Of a stretch of 64,000 nucleotides of DNA, positions 23,886 through 35,887 are shown piece after piece. The notes below the pieces were generated by a model. It was not told the DNA's origin and did no database searches. It saw only the letters and a program-made list of their open reading frames with translations. The DNA is from Cryptomeria japonica (lineage: Eukaryota > Streptophyta > Pinopsida > Cupressales > Cupressaceae), in contig NC_081414.1 of NCBI RefSeq assembly GCF_030272615.1, forward strand, positions 5,709,001 through 5,773,000, given 5' to 3'. Every line of letters begins with the position of its first letter. The stretch's first letter is position 1. The position numbers and the translations under genes are program-made.

Positions 23886-24990
23886 CACATCGGACTTTAA
23901 AGTCCGATGTGCAAAGGTTTGGTTTTATCCCTACAGATCGGACCTTAAAGTCCAACCTGCAAGTAATCCTTCCCCTCCAGTTCGGACTTTAAAGTCCGAT
24001 TTGTAGGTTGTCTGGTGAAAAAGTTGCATGTCAGACTTTAAAGTCCGACTTGCAAGGCCTTTATCCCTGCATGTCAGACTTTAAAATCTGACATGCACTG
24101 CGTGATTAGTAATTAATATCGCATTTATTGCTAATTTTGGGGATTATTTCTTCATTCTTGTTTATGAAATTCTCCTCCGCGCGTTCCCTCCTCCATTTTC
24201 CTCCATCTTTGTTCGTCAGCCTTGCGGATTTGTCGAAACCCTACCAGATTTTCATTCGTTGTGGTGGATTGAGGTAGGTTTTGTTTTATTCTTATTTTTC
24301 CCTTTCGGTTTTTTCCCCTGCATTATTTCCTCTTTGAGTTTTTTGTTGGTTGGATGCGCATCAGACATTAAGGTCTGATTGTTCCTCAGATTCTCCTGAT
24401 CTGCAAGTTATATGCTAAAATCCATCTTCTTTTCCCTTCACCCAGCTTGCATGATGGGTTTTATAACCCGATCCGCAAGACTCTTTGCAAAGATCTCTTT
24501 GCATATCAGATTTTCAAAGTCTGATATAAAGGAGTGTCAACTTTGCATATCAGACTTTAAAATCCTATATGCGAAGAGGAGAATGTCTATTTGACATGTC
24601 GGGTTTTAAAACCGGACATGTCAATTGGTTTCCCTTCCCCAATCTGCACATTGGACTTTAAAGTCCGATGTGCTGGTTTTCCAAATTGTTTACCTATGTG
24701 CACATTGGACTTTAAAGTCTGATGTGCTAATGATTTTTTTCCCAACTTGCACATCGGACTTTAAAGTCCGATGTGCTGATGACTTTCCCTTATTTTGCAC
24801 ATCAGACTTTAAAGTTCGATATGCAAGAAAAGGTGTTTTAAAGTCCGATGTGCTGATGACTTTCCCTTATTTTGCACATCAGACTTTAAAGTTCGATATG
24901 CAAGAAAAGATGTTTTATCCTTGCACATTGGACTTTAAAGTCTGATGTGCAAATTTTGACTCCTAAGGTGCAGATCTGACTTTTTTCTCC
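23886..24990. repeat. array of about 17 short palindromes upstream of the sense extra ORF
   Basis: Each unit is a 24-30-bp perfect or near-perfect inverted repeat centred on GGACTTTAAAGTCC or a variant. The perfect 28-bp palindrome at 24749-24776 is the type unit, and others lie at 23886-23911, 24069-24096 and 24593-24622. Five units lie in 23886-24097. The rest run from 24357 to 24960, with one local duplication of about 66 bp (24780-24910). Some units have altered but still self-complementary arms, for example GGGTTTTAAAACC with GACATGTC outer arms. The array lies 130-1240 bp upstream of the ORF start at 25123. Confidence 0.8.
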
Positions 24991-25122
24991 GACCTGCTAT
25001 TTTTGACAGTTTTACTCTGAAGCCTATTTTGAGTTTGATTTTTTGATCTGATTGATAAAATTTGATTTTATTGATGATGATAACTATCAAAAAAGCTATT
25101 TCTCAGTCTTGAATGCAGTCAT

Positions 25123-28100
25123 TTGCAAATGTCAAAGCCCTCTCATGACAAATTAGAGCCTTCCTCGAGCCAGTTGGAATCTTCTCCGGGTAAAACATCA
25201 ACAAAAAAGATGAAGTACAAGTATGATAAGTACTTGAATTTGTACCTGGAAAGTTCAGTAGACTCAAACATCAAGGAGATCAAAGATAAAAAAATTGGAC
25301 ATGTCAGTACGCAGGAGTTTATTGACTAAGTTGAGAAAGCTCCTGCTCGCCTAACAAACTTGATCAAATCTGAGTTGCATAAATATGCATCCTTCCTAGT
25401 TGTAGCTCATGATCAGGAATTTGTACTTGCAGTAGCGGATCACTTCGATCCGAATATAAGACAAGTTAGGGATGCTGATCAAAATATCATCATGACTCTC
25501 GATAATGTTTTCTTCAACAGTGTTTTCAAAGGTTCTTCAGTTGAAGAAGTAGCTGAAATTTCTCAGGAAAGTGCTCAAGAGTACTATGAGAAAAATGAGA
25601 CCAAATGCAAGAAAGTGATCAATACTGTGTACCTCTCTGCTGCCAGAAATTCCACCACCTCGTGATGGCCCAAGTTTTTTCATAGGAGTGACTTCAATGA
25701 GGAGTACAATGACATGGTCACCATGTTATCAAGAGTGAAGGGTTTAAAGGACTCTCACTACTTTCAAAGATGGATGTGTTACTACAAGAATATAATTAGG
25801 AAAGGGGCTGCTAGGATTGACTGGAGTGAGAAGATCAGTGATGCACTCTACACATAGTTGAAAGAAGTCAAAGTAACATTGAAATTTTATATGACTTCCT
25901 ACCTGGTTTATGTAGCCGATTCCAGGAGGCAATATCTAGGTTTGTCTACTAAAGGTGACAAGAGATTAGTTCCTGTCTGGGAATACTATGATCAACTTAC
26001 GATCAAGAATCAAGGTAGTCACTTTATAAGAGTTAATGATGCCTTCTTTTCTGTGTGGAAGTGCATGTTTGATAAGAGCCCGCAGAAGAAAATATTATCA
26101 GAGGCTGCATATAACAGGGTGTCTCATTTTGAATGTGTTTTCCTTCAGTTCCCAACATTCACTTACATTCGGATCAGATGTTTCTCAAGTGAACCCTTTA
26201 TTATACCAAGGTATCCTTCTGACAAGATCGTTCTCATGAAGTTGTGTCGGTAGCTAATCTATGTGCATGAAAAGCAATCACAAGCACATAAGACTGGTTT
26301 GAAGTTCCCTGAATCAATTGGTAGGTACTCAGTTCTAACCAACCCCAAAGCCAAAAACATGGAGGAAGAAATGCAATGGAATACCATGAGAAGATTCAAG
26401 GCATGAAACAATTTTGATTTTCGTGGTATGAAGAACAAACTCAAGAGGAGTTACTCCCATGTCTATAGGTTTGAAGATGTATGGGCAGACTGTCAAAATA
26501 AAGAAGATATAAGAAGGATGGATTTCAATCGTCTTACCCTGGAACAGATTGAAAATTTGGATTTAGAAAAGATCCCAATGACCATGGAAGACACTAATGA
26601 CATAATAGACCTTGTCTATTATGAAAAGAAGATTGTCGACTCCCCTCTCCCACCGATGCAATGGTAAAAAAAGGAAAGTAAATCTATCTCTCAAAGAATC
26701 TCTCCTATTTTGGCAAATACCAATGCATGGTTGCTTAAAAAGAATCTTAGAATGAAATAATTTCCCGCTAGTTCTGGAGATGATGATAATAGTGATGTCC
26801 CGTCTGGTAAGACAGTTATGGCTAAAACAAGAACCAAGGCCAAAGCAGATTCACAAGCATTATCCTTAGCTCCTGTAATGAAATCCAAGGGGAAAGGACC
26901 TAAAATAAAGTTCACAATTAAAGGGTCCAAGAAAGCTGAATCATCCTCAGTAGCACAGGAGATAGTTATGAAGGAGCCAAAACAATAGACTGCTAGAGAT
27001 ACTGGAAAAGAGAAAGAGGTGGAAGAAGGTGAAATTCCTCAACAAGAGGAAGAACAGGTTGAAGAAACATCACATCTTGATGAATTTGATGTTCCAACCA
27101 CTTCACAGGCACCAACTCATTCATAAGTGATTATTCATTCCATCGATTCTGATTCTGATCAAGAGGAAGAGGAATTCGATGATGAGGACTTGGGTATGGG
27201 AATGACTCAATCAGAGATTGCTCAACAATTCTTTGCACTATCCAACTTTTCTATCCTTGATGATATTCCTTCAACCACTATTGAATCTTCAATATTGGAG
27301 TTTCCTGAAGCTATGGAGCAAGCATTCATAGAACAATAAATGATGACCTTGCCTTCTACAGTGATCGTAATAGAGATTCCATCTCAGGTAAGCACTGAAG
27401 TTATTTCTACTACGATAGTTATAACAAAAATTCCAACTTTGGTTACTACTCAAGTTGTTATAACTTCACCCTCCACTTTCCCCTCTGTGGCCGTAATTGA
27501 AGAAGGGTCAGCATCAACAGTTGTTGCTTCATCAACAGGTATATCACTGGATACTTCAACATTGATATCAATCACCATTGCCAGTTCAAGCCAATATGCT
27601 CCTGAAATACCAAGTGACACTCAACAAGAAGTTAATACCCCATTGGCCAATCCTGAATTACCACCTTGGATGGAGATAGTAGTACCTAAGAGGAAGAAAT
27701 AAGTGATTTCACCTGATGAGTTTGACTTTGAGCAATTGGTTCCTCCAAAGCCCAAGGGAACAAAGAAGCCGAAGACTGTTTCTAGGGTGTTAGTAGACCC
27801 GACCTCTAAAAGGAAATATGCTGAAGTCATGGTGCCATCATCGGATAAGAATAAGGATGATATACGACCTGAGGATTACATCATGCAAATTGTAGAGCTT
27901 GGGTAAGAGACGCATGGAAATGTTAAGCTAGATTCTCAGACGGCTTTAAACTCTTTGATACGAAGACTTGACCAAGAGAGGGATGAGAAGAATGAATTAA
28001 AATAGAAATGTGAACAATTGACTAACGTTCTTCTGAAAGTTAAATAGGATCCTCAATAGACACTGAAGCTCTCAATAAAATTGAACAGGTAGGAGCCAAG

Positions 28101-28788
28101 GGCCGAGTGGTGGATGAGTGGATAGAACGACTGAATTCAGAAGGGTCTCATCTCCTAAGTTCAATAGTTGGGTTTTTGACAGATTTTGAAGTGATTGAAA
28201 GTCAGATGCAAAGTGTTAAAACTTCACTATCTCAGAAGATTGAAAACATTGAACAAAGTACAACACTTTGGAGAAAAATGGAGGACTTCATAATAGATGT
28301 CCTCATTGAAAATAAAGTGGTTCCTTCAAGAGGAAAATATATCAAAATCTTGTCACTACTTTCTTATAGGAAAGAGACAATAAATTTGATGATAGCAGAG
28401 CTGGATCGAGAACGGAAGGAAGGTGATGATGAGATTGATCTCATTTTTGCCAAGATTGCTGACCTTCCTTGTTATCTGTATGATGATAATTAGAATCTCA
28501 TTACTAGCGATGCTATCACATAGGAATTTGTGTCCTTAATGGATCACTGCACTGGACAAGACTTCTCACTTGATGCATTCGATAAGTTATGAAAATCCAA
28601 GTCAGTTTTGAGGTCCTTGGATCCATGCTAAAAGACGAAAAAAAGAAATTTGTAGAGGCTGAAGATATGATCTCCCATGTTCGTGTGATCACAGATTCTA
28701 CCCAGATGCTAAACCAAGCAGAGATGGAGGCCTTCCTGACTAGGTTCGAGGAATTCCACAAATCAAACGAGGAGGAGAAAAATGAATA
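25123..28788 (+). pseudogene. large sense extra ORF of element M, unknown family
   Basis: The same frame runs from 25123 to 27906 with about twelve stop codons, then shifts (28107-28493, 28589-28788). The N-terminal third (to about 26670) is the conserved part. Its segment FLQFPTFTYIRIRCF with DKIVLMKLCR (about 26140-26250) matches the N copy (FPRFTYIRMGGF, DRFVLIKICRQL). The middle is low-complexity: an acidic run (DSDSDQEEEEFDDEDLG), a Ser/Thr/Val-rich segment and Lys-rich patches (PKPKGTKKPKTVSR). The C-terminus looks coiled-coil. One internal stop (26251) aligns with a Gln codon in N. I recognise no named domain. It sits between the PMD region and the LTR, on the same strand as pol. Confidence 0.65.
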
Positions 28789-29794
28789 AAGTGCCCCTTT
28801 TTGGCATTTTCTTTCCATGTAGTTACATTTTTAGATGCTGCAAGTTTTCTCGCAGTTGCATATTTTCTTTCTGCTGTAGTTGTAGTCAAGTGGGACTGTG
28901 CAGTTGAATTAGTCAACCGTGCCCACATTTTTATCCAATTTTCTTATATATAAGGGGAACCCTCATTTGCATATTTTTTTTTTATCTTGGATTATGCTAA
29001 GCAAAACTTTGCTAAATTTTTGTCTCAACTAAGACTTTGAGCTTTGTTGTGCGAATTTGATCAAGCAAATAAAGAAAGCAATTTATTTGATCCCAAACTT
29101 TGTGTTGTGTTTAAAAAGAATAGTTTATATGAGTTAATGTTCTTAAGTTCATGACTTATATATGTTCTTGAATTTCTTGATATAGGAAGTATTGTTAAGC
29201 GGATTAAAGAGCTCTTAAATTATGAAAGTAGACTTTGTGCTCCTTGGATATTTGAGAAATTTTCTATTGTTAAGTAATTAGTAGTAGGCTTTAGGATTAA
29301 AGAATTATATTTGAAGACTTTGAGCTGCAAGTTGAATTCCTTTTCATTGTGATAATTAGTTTAGTTGGTGTTATATTTGAGAAAGACTTTGTGCTTCTTG
29401 TTTATAAAATCCGGATATAGTTTGTTGGATAAATTAGTTAATTTCCTTAAGTATCAAAGTGATAGGGAAATTGTAACAAAGTGAAGGGAGAATACATTAA
29501 CTCTGAAAAAAGAGAGTTATATGCCCAACACTAACCCACATATTTAAATTTCTTATTAATTAGAGAAGAGATTTCAAAGGGAACCTCCCCTTGATGAGAG
29601 GAGAGATTAATTTCTCAATATAGCTGTGAGTGAATCATATATTTTGTCATTGGTACGCTAGTGACAAAATATTCACCCAACAAAATTCACGATCAATCTC
29701 CCGAGGGGGCACACAATTAGGATTTTTATCTCCATCAGGCACACTATCGAGACTTGATTTAATCTTTGAAACAATATTGTCTTGACATCATTTC
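28789..29794. other. 3' noncoding region of element M before the polypurine tract
   Basis: It contains a TATATATAAGG box (28945-28955) and four copies of a GACTTTG[AT]GCT phrase (29032-29400). The last 330 bp resemble the end of element L (CTCCCGAGGGGGCA at 29698 against CTCTCGAGGGGGCA in L). TTGAGAAAGACTTT is shared with the same region of N (about 47340). No ORF is supported. Confidence 0.5.
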
Positions 29795-29808
29795 AAAGAG
29801 GGGCAAAA
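29795..29808 (+). other. polypurine tract of element M
   Basis: AAAGAGGGGCAAAA lies immediately before the LTR start TGTATACACA. It is nearly identical to the tracts of L and R. Confidence 0.8.
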
Positions 29809-30940
29809 TGTATACACATAAAAATGGCTATGAGTGATTAAATAAATATTTTATATTTATTTAATATTTATTCTTCTATTAAATAGTTAATTTGAAAAGA
29901 TTAATTTATTTAATTCATTTCGTGTCTTTCTATTAATTAATTTAATTGAAATATTTTATTAATTAATTCATCTATCCTATACCTCTAATTAATTAAATAT
30001 CTAATATTTAATTATTTTTCTGATCAGTTAATTAAATATCTAATATTTAATTATTTCCTTCAATCATTTAAATATCTAATATCTAATGATTATTCTTCTG
30101 TCCTATAGTTTCAAATATTAAATAATTCTAAATTATTTAATCCCTTATCCAACTCATTCTTCCATCTCCACTTCATCTTCCCTTTGCCAACTCATTAATC
30201 ATGTGGCTAAAGATATTAATATTTCTTAAATATTAATTCATCATTTATCTCCAACCTCCAAATTAATGAAATATTTTGTACGTACACATATTTCCTAACC
30301 TTCTTCTGTATTCCCTCTAACATCCCTACATCTTAGGAAGGACTTGAGTCCACTTGTCCTCTCATGCCTAAATCTTCTCCAACCATCCCTAGATTCCCTC
30401 AGTTAGCAACCCAATCAAGGTGAGATGAATGACACTTGTCTTCTCCTTCCCCCTTTCTCTCAACCTTCACCTTTGCTCACAACCATCCAAATCTGCAGAT
30501 CTGATCATGACCATTGATCTGGGCCACATCATCTTATTCTCTCAAAGTCTATAAAATCAGGAGTTTGAGTTGAGAAAGAGTTAGTCTTCAAGTGAGTTTT
30601 CAAAGCTAATCATTTGTGAAAACTTATGCATCCGTGAGTTTTAATCTTGAAGCAAATAGCATAATCATTTAGCATAGTCATTTAGCATTGCATATCATAG
30701 TATCAATTAACTATCAGTTATTAGTCCATTCTTCATATGCCATCTTGGAAGCTATCAGTGCTTGTCTAAGAGCACACCATCTACAACTAGGAACAGTGGA
30801 GTTAGGACACAATAAGACTTAAATCATGAAGGTAATAATAGCATTTTTATTTTATATGTATTTCATGAAGTTTCATTGGTTGAGTTTGGATTTCCTATAG
30901 CATTTCCTTTGTATTTTGTGAAACTAAAATGTTGCAGGCA
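29809..30940 (+). repeat. 3' LTR of element M
   Basis: It begins TGTATACACA after the polypurine tract and ends at GGCA (30940), giving 1132 bp. As in L and R, the first 300 bp are AT-rich TTAATTAAAT-type repeats and a TATA box follows at 30550. No PBS follows, which confirms it is a 3' LTR. The candidate target duplication is GTATT (30941-30945). Confidence 0.75.
30550..30556 (+). promoter_or_regulatory. LTR TATA box (element M)
   Basis: TATAAAA lies in CTATAAAATCAGGAG, at the same relative place as the box in the L LTR. Confidence 0.55.
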
Positions 30941-32979
30941 GTATTCTGATGATGAAATTCAAGTCAACACAATTGTCACTGTCCATTTGGATTGCCTTTG
31001 ATAGTATCATGTTCATCATTACTACAATTGGTCTTCATCTTTTAACCCTACTCTAGGGTTTGATAATGCCCTTAACCATTTAGAAAGAGAATGATACCTT
31101 CTACGACCATCTCATAATAGTTGATGTCTCCTTTCTAGGCATTGTTACTATCTTCCTCACTGAGAAAAGGCTTTGCTAGTCTTTGATTTGATACAAAGTT
31201 TGTCTTTTGTTGCTTTTATTTAACACCATTACTCTTGTATCTAGCTTGATTCTTTTGTCTTTGTTTTTATTATTTTATACTCTCCTAGACCTTTTCTTTT
31301 ATGAACCTCAGCTCACCATAGCCTTGTAGGCATTTTGGATTGTATTTCATTGGTTGTTTGCCTTTAAGCCTTTACATTCCCTATTCTCTACTCTTTTGGT
31401 GATTGGCTATATGCTTATCCATCCATTTGTACATTTAATGTCTCAAATCTACCCATACCATAAGCACTTTATTTTGTTGACAAAGCTATTTCATCATAGT
31501 TGGTTATCATCAATACAACTCTTTGCACTGCTTCTATGAATGCAATAACTCCACCATCCTGGTCCATTTTGAGGCATTGCTCTCTGTTAAAACCTCTTTG
31601 CTATCCCATGATTGTCACAAATGGGTAAACTTTATGGATTACACTTTGGCTTAGTGAAAGGTTTTTGTTATGTTTCAAAAACTTGATGTGACGCATCTTC
31701 TGTGATTTCTTATATGCGGTCCTTTAATGCTATCAAAGCCTTCATGATTGTATGAAGTTCTTAAGCTATTCACCTCCATCTCTGAGAATATTATGCCTTG
31801 TCTTTGGTCTGTCTCAAAAACTATATTTTGGACCTTACATCTAACTCATTGCAAATGAATTCACTATTATTTGATGATATATTTGCCTCTTTGAATGTGA
31901 CCATGCCTTGTACCTCTATTTTAGGGCTATGATTCTTTCCTTAAGAAAGAGGGAAGCACTTGTACCATATGCAGATTATATCAATGTATTACCTCATAGC
32001 TTGTTACCTATGAAAGATAATAATCTACTTATTTCCTTTCATATATTTTTCATACACTTGGTTCATATATGGACTCGTATGATGACAGTACTACCCTTCT
32101 ATCTTTTCTATTCTCCGCTCATTGTTGACTATCTTTTGATAGTACTTATCTCCTTGATATCTTGAAATCATAGCTATATTTTTTCTCATACTTTTAGATA
32201 TGCAGTTATACTGTTATCTAAGTTTCAAAGGTTCCCAAAAAACATTACTGTGTGTAAATCAACTTTTATGTAAATAAAACCTTGATGAATCTAATCTTTT
32301 GATCTATTTCTTATTATCCTTGAACCTCTTAATATACTATCTCATAGCTAAAGGTTTGTGTATTAGCTCTTTGGTTCACTGTCACAACTTCATGATAGCC
32401 ATACATAGTTTGTAGCCTATCCTCTATTGCTTGACTTCTCTGTTGCTCTTGGAGCTCTTTGACAATTTGATTTGGTAGGTTTGGACGAGTTTTGCAAATG
32501 ATATTTTATTCAAAATCTTCTCATAGAAAACCAAGGACTTTGAAAGAATTTTTTAAAATAGAGCATAGCTATATCAAGTTGTATCTTTAAATATTTGTCT
32601 AATGCAACCTCTTGTAATGTACAAAATCAATGGTTTATGAATAGTCTTCTCAAAATAGTTACAAGATAAGATCATACTTGAGATAAAGATAATGTTCATG
32701 AAATAATCTTGAATGTTGCTTTAACATGCAAGATTCACCAACAACAATGCATGTTTCACATATAAACTCTTGAAGTGGCTTCTTGACTCTTTAAAAACAA
32801 AGGGATATTTTGAAGAACTGAAGATGGGGTAGAGAATGAAGCCTGGAACATATCTCCAAGTCTATGCTAAGGCAGAGCCAATGATCAAGGGCCTATATGA
32901 GGATTATCTTATAGCAAGGATAAGGCTTTATTTTGTAGCACACTCAAACTTTTCTCTTGTGAAACCCTAGTTTAGAACA
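30941..32979. other. unassigned DNA between element M and the copia element
   Basis: No LTR end, PBS or gag signature was found. A short minus-strand coding-like stretch (32490-32329, 54 codons, with VKELQEQQRSQAIEDRLQ) and a Lys/Tyr-rich minus reading near 32100 hint at an old, unidentified coding remnant. It could also be the upstream part of element N, since the copia element sits between them. Confidence 0.3.
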
Positions 32980-34457
32980 TGTTGGCATTATGTGAACTGG
33001 TATGAGGACATGATGATATTGTATGTTGTCATTGATGTCAATATGCTGAAGAAGAGAGAACCGGTATGTTACCAATAACCAGTATATGTGAGAACCGATA
33101 TATGTGCCAAAGTGAAGTGGTGTGTTTGTTCAAGGTGAACCGGAATGTTGATATGGGAACCAGTACATGGAAGCTTTATATGACTACCGGTTGGTAGTCT
33201 CAACTTCAGGGTTTTCGGTTGAAGTGCTTCAAGCCTATGTGACTCAACTAGTGACTTTGTGTGATGAGTTAGCATTGTAACAAAGAACAAATCGTGTTGC
33301 CACATCAGCCTTGTGCGCGTGAAGGATCTTGCATGAAGGAGATTGTTCCTATCTACCTCGGGAATGTGCAAAGTCTGTAAATGGTGAAAACACGTGATGG
33401 GTTATCAGCTGCCATGAAAGTGGTGGAAAACGAAAGATGGAGAATGTCTTGAGATCGGTTCAAGACTGTTGCATTTAATGCAATGTGCTCAACAGTCAGG
33501 ATCAAACCATTTGAATTGCTTAACCTAATAGGTTTAGGGTTTAGGGTTTATGCCACCAACCTATCTATTTCCTATAAGGTTGATGTTGTGTTTCTTTCTG
33601 AGGTTGTTGGCAAAAGTTGTGTGTGTGTATCCAAGTGAAGAGATACGTGATTCTTGCCAGACCAGAGGGGAGAAGTGATACCTGCAGAGTGTAAGTGCAA
33701 AAGGTGAAGAGGAGCTAAAGCGGATCTGCATTGGCATTAAGTGCTGTTACTAGATCATTGTAATACCCGTTGATCTCTAACCATTTCAATAGCTAGGAAA
33801 TCCCTTAATAGGGTAGCTTTAATCGACTTACTATAAATCCTTTGACAGGGTGACTCAAAACCATTGAGTTCTTGAAATCCTCTAACAAGGTAACTTTTAA
33901 TAGGGTTTAACCCTTAACCAGGTATTCTAGCCATCCCTTAACCGGGTGATCCCTAATAGGATCGGTTCCTAATAGAACCTATAGTATCAATCTTTAACCA
34001 GACAAGGCTCCTAACAGAGTGGACTTCTAAAGAGTTCAAAAACAACTTGTGGGTATTCATCCCCACTATGGTTTTTCCTAGTTGGGTTTCCACGTGAAAA
34101 ATCTGTGTGTCATGTGTGGTGTTATTCATGAGATGGTTTAAGTGATTTGTGTCTGAAGGTAAATCATGTTGATCTAGCTGTTTATATATTCTTGATGATA
34201 GATTACCTATTCATGCACTAGGGTGAAATGGAAATGAAGTATTAGATTGTATGAAAAGATAAGTGTCAACCGGTTTATGCTTGTCTCAGTTATTTTGGGT
34301 TTTGTCGGTTGTACTCCGTTTAAGACCGGTGTTACTGTTTGTCTGCCAAAGCATAATGTCTGCTGACAAACCAGTTTTAGGAATGTGTTTTTGTCTGTAC
34401 TGATTCACTCCCCTCTCAGTACTTTTTTGGTACTATCCGTTCATCATTGAGTTATCA
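32980..34457 (+). repeat. 5' LTR of the copia element
   Basis: It begins TGTTGGCATTATG and ends GAGTTATCA, two bases before the PBS. It contains many ACCGGT words and a CCCTTAACCGGGT-type repeat series (33760-34000). It is 1478 bp long. Confidence 0.9.
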
Positions 34458-34459
34458 AT

Positions 34460-34470
34460 TGGTATCAGAG
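34460..34470 (+). other. primer binding site of the copia element
   Basis: TGGTATCAGAG, complementary to initiator tRNA-Met, lies two bases after the LTR end. Confidence 0.9.
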
Positions 34471-34528
34471 TGTCCTCCAGGTCCTCTGTGTTATAAGCTT
34501 AACTGCTTGAGGAAAAGATCCCAGTCTA

Positions 34529-35212
34529 ATGATGAAGAGGGAAGGTCCAAAGTTCAACAAAGATAATTTCAATATATGGAAAGACAGAATGAAGATATAC
34601 ATCAGAAGCATGGGTGCTCAACACTGGAGCTATGTTGAGAATGCTTATGTTGCCCCTACCGGTACTCTCATCGATGACCAAAAGAGAGAGATGCAGGAGA
34701 ATGGGCAAGTCATGGAAGCCCTAATTAGTAGTTTATCTAACATTGAGTTTATTGATGTCCAAGATAAAGTTAATCCCAAAGAAGTAAGGGATACTCTTGA
34801 AAATATCTATGGTGGTGATGAGCATGTAAAACAAGCTAAGGAAGAAAGCCTTAGAGGGAAGTTTGAAGACATGCAGATGGTTGAAGGTGAGACCATTCAA
34901 CAATATGGAATAAGAATCAAAAATGTTGTTGGAGATATAAAGAGTGCAAGTGGTAAAATGGAAGATTCCACTATGGTAAGCAAAGTTCTGAGATCCTTAT
35001 TACCAGTCTATGCAATAAGGGTTGCTACTATTCAGGAGTTGAGATCAATAGACAAGACTAAGGTATCCCTAGACTCCATTATTGCAAAGTTGACAGCCTA
35101 TGAGCTAAATAGTTTTGATGGCAGTGTTCAAAAGACTAAATCAACTTTTAGAGCTTCTGTTGTACCATCCAGAAAAGGAAAAGAAGCAAGCACCAGTGGT
35201 GAACCAAGATAG
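34529..35212 (+). pseudogene. copia gag, capsid part
   Basis: It starts at MMKREGPKFNKDNF, 58 bp after the PBS, and runs 227 codons to a TAG. The FNIWKDRMKIYIRSMGAQHW segment and the ESLRGKFEDMQMVEGETIQQY segment (about residues 112-132) are typical of copia gag (UBN2-type). The same frame continues past the stop into the nucleocapsid part, so in an intact element it would be one polyprotein. Confidence 0.88.
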
Positions 35213-35887
35213 AGCAGAGAAATGGATGGTGAGGAGATTCTGATGGAATTTGAAGTTCTTCTTGCCAGGAAACTTCCTAAAGGAACCGGTAAATACAGAG
35301 GTAAGCTTTGTTTGAAATGCTTTTCTTGTAACCACATAGGACATATTGCTATAAACTATCCTAATGGTGACGACAAAGACAAACTAGAAAGGTTCAAGAA
35401 ATTCAAAGGAGGAAACCAGAGAAACTGTTTTGTGGCAGTTGATGAAGGTGTCACAGATGAGGAATCAAAAGATGAAGAAAATGAAGATACTGTGTTTGTT
35501 GCTATCAAGGAAGATGTGTCAAACAAGAAGGCTCTTGTCTCCCTCTTTGATAATTCCAATGAGTGGATTATTGATAGTAGCTATTCTCACCATATAACTG
35601 GTGACCAGAGCAAGTTTCTATCCTTGGAAGAGTATGATGGTGGTGTGGTTCACTTTGGTAATGATGCACCATGTATGGTCAAAGGCAAAGGGTCCATCTC
35701 TCTAAATGGAAAGAGTAGTGCTGACAATGTGTATTGGGTTGATGGTCTCAGACACAACCTTTTGACTCTTGCCCAGTTGAATGATAGTGGTCTCACTCTA
35801 GAATTAAAGAATGGAGTGTATAGAATCAAAAGAAAGAATGGTGAATTGGTGGCCACTGGCATGCAGACCAAAGGTAACATATTTTAG
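35213..35887 (+). pseudogene. copia nucleocapsid zinc knuckle and protease
   Basis: The frame is the same as capsid. The zinc knuckle near 35310-35360 reads CFSCNHIGHIAINY: the first two Cys and the His are kept but the last Cys is now Tyr. After an acidic linker, the protease active site reads WIIDSSYSHHITGD (about 35565-35605). The catalytic Asp remains but the usual Gly of DSG is Ser. YWVDGLRHNLLTLAQLNDSG follows, as in other copia proteases. The piece ends with a TAG at 35885-35887. Confidence 0.85.

Larger units (their letters stand above)
17089..30940 (+). mobile_element. Tat-type Ty3/gypsy element M, 5' truncated, with two extra genes
   Basis: It begins within the second RNase H, cut by element C, and continues with integrase, the stem-loop pair, an antisense PMD gene, an AGCGCT-like array, a palindrome array, a sense extra ORF, a polypurine tract and a 3' LTR. 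L and R have no sense extra ORF between PMD and polypurine tract. M is therefore either a larger relative or a composite of two elements joined around 23340-23880. The LTR is of the same type as in L and R but clearly diverged. Confidence 0.65.

Noticed and set aside
23886-24990. CRISPR-like array of short repeats
   Set aside because: Repeats are palindromes of variable length with irregular spacing in plant retrotransposon DNA, with no cas-like genes. A 106-codon ORF through it (24625-24945) is a by-product of the repeats.
28945-28955. TATATATAAGG as a promoter downstream of the extra ORF
   Set aside because: No ORF follows before the LTR, and a TATATATA also occurs in N only loosely. It is too weak to list as a promoter.
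31908-32165. 85-codon plus-strand ORF
   Set aside because: No recognisable motif, and the opposite strand looks slightly more coding-like. Chance length.
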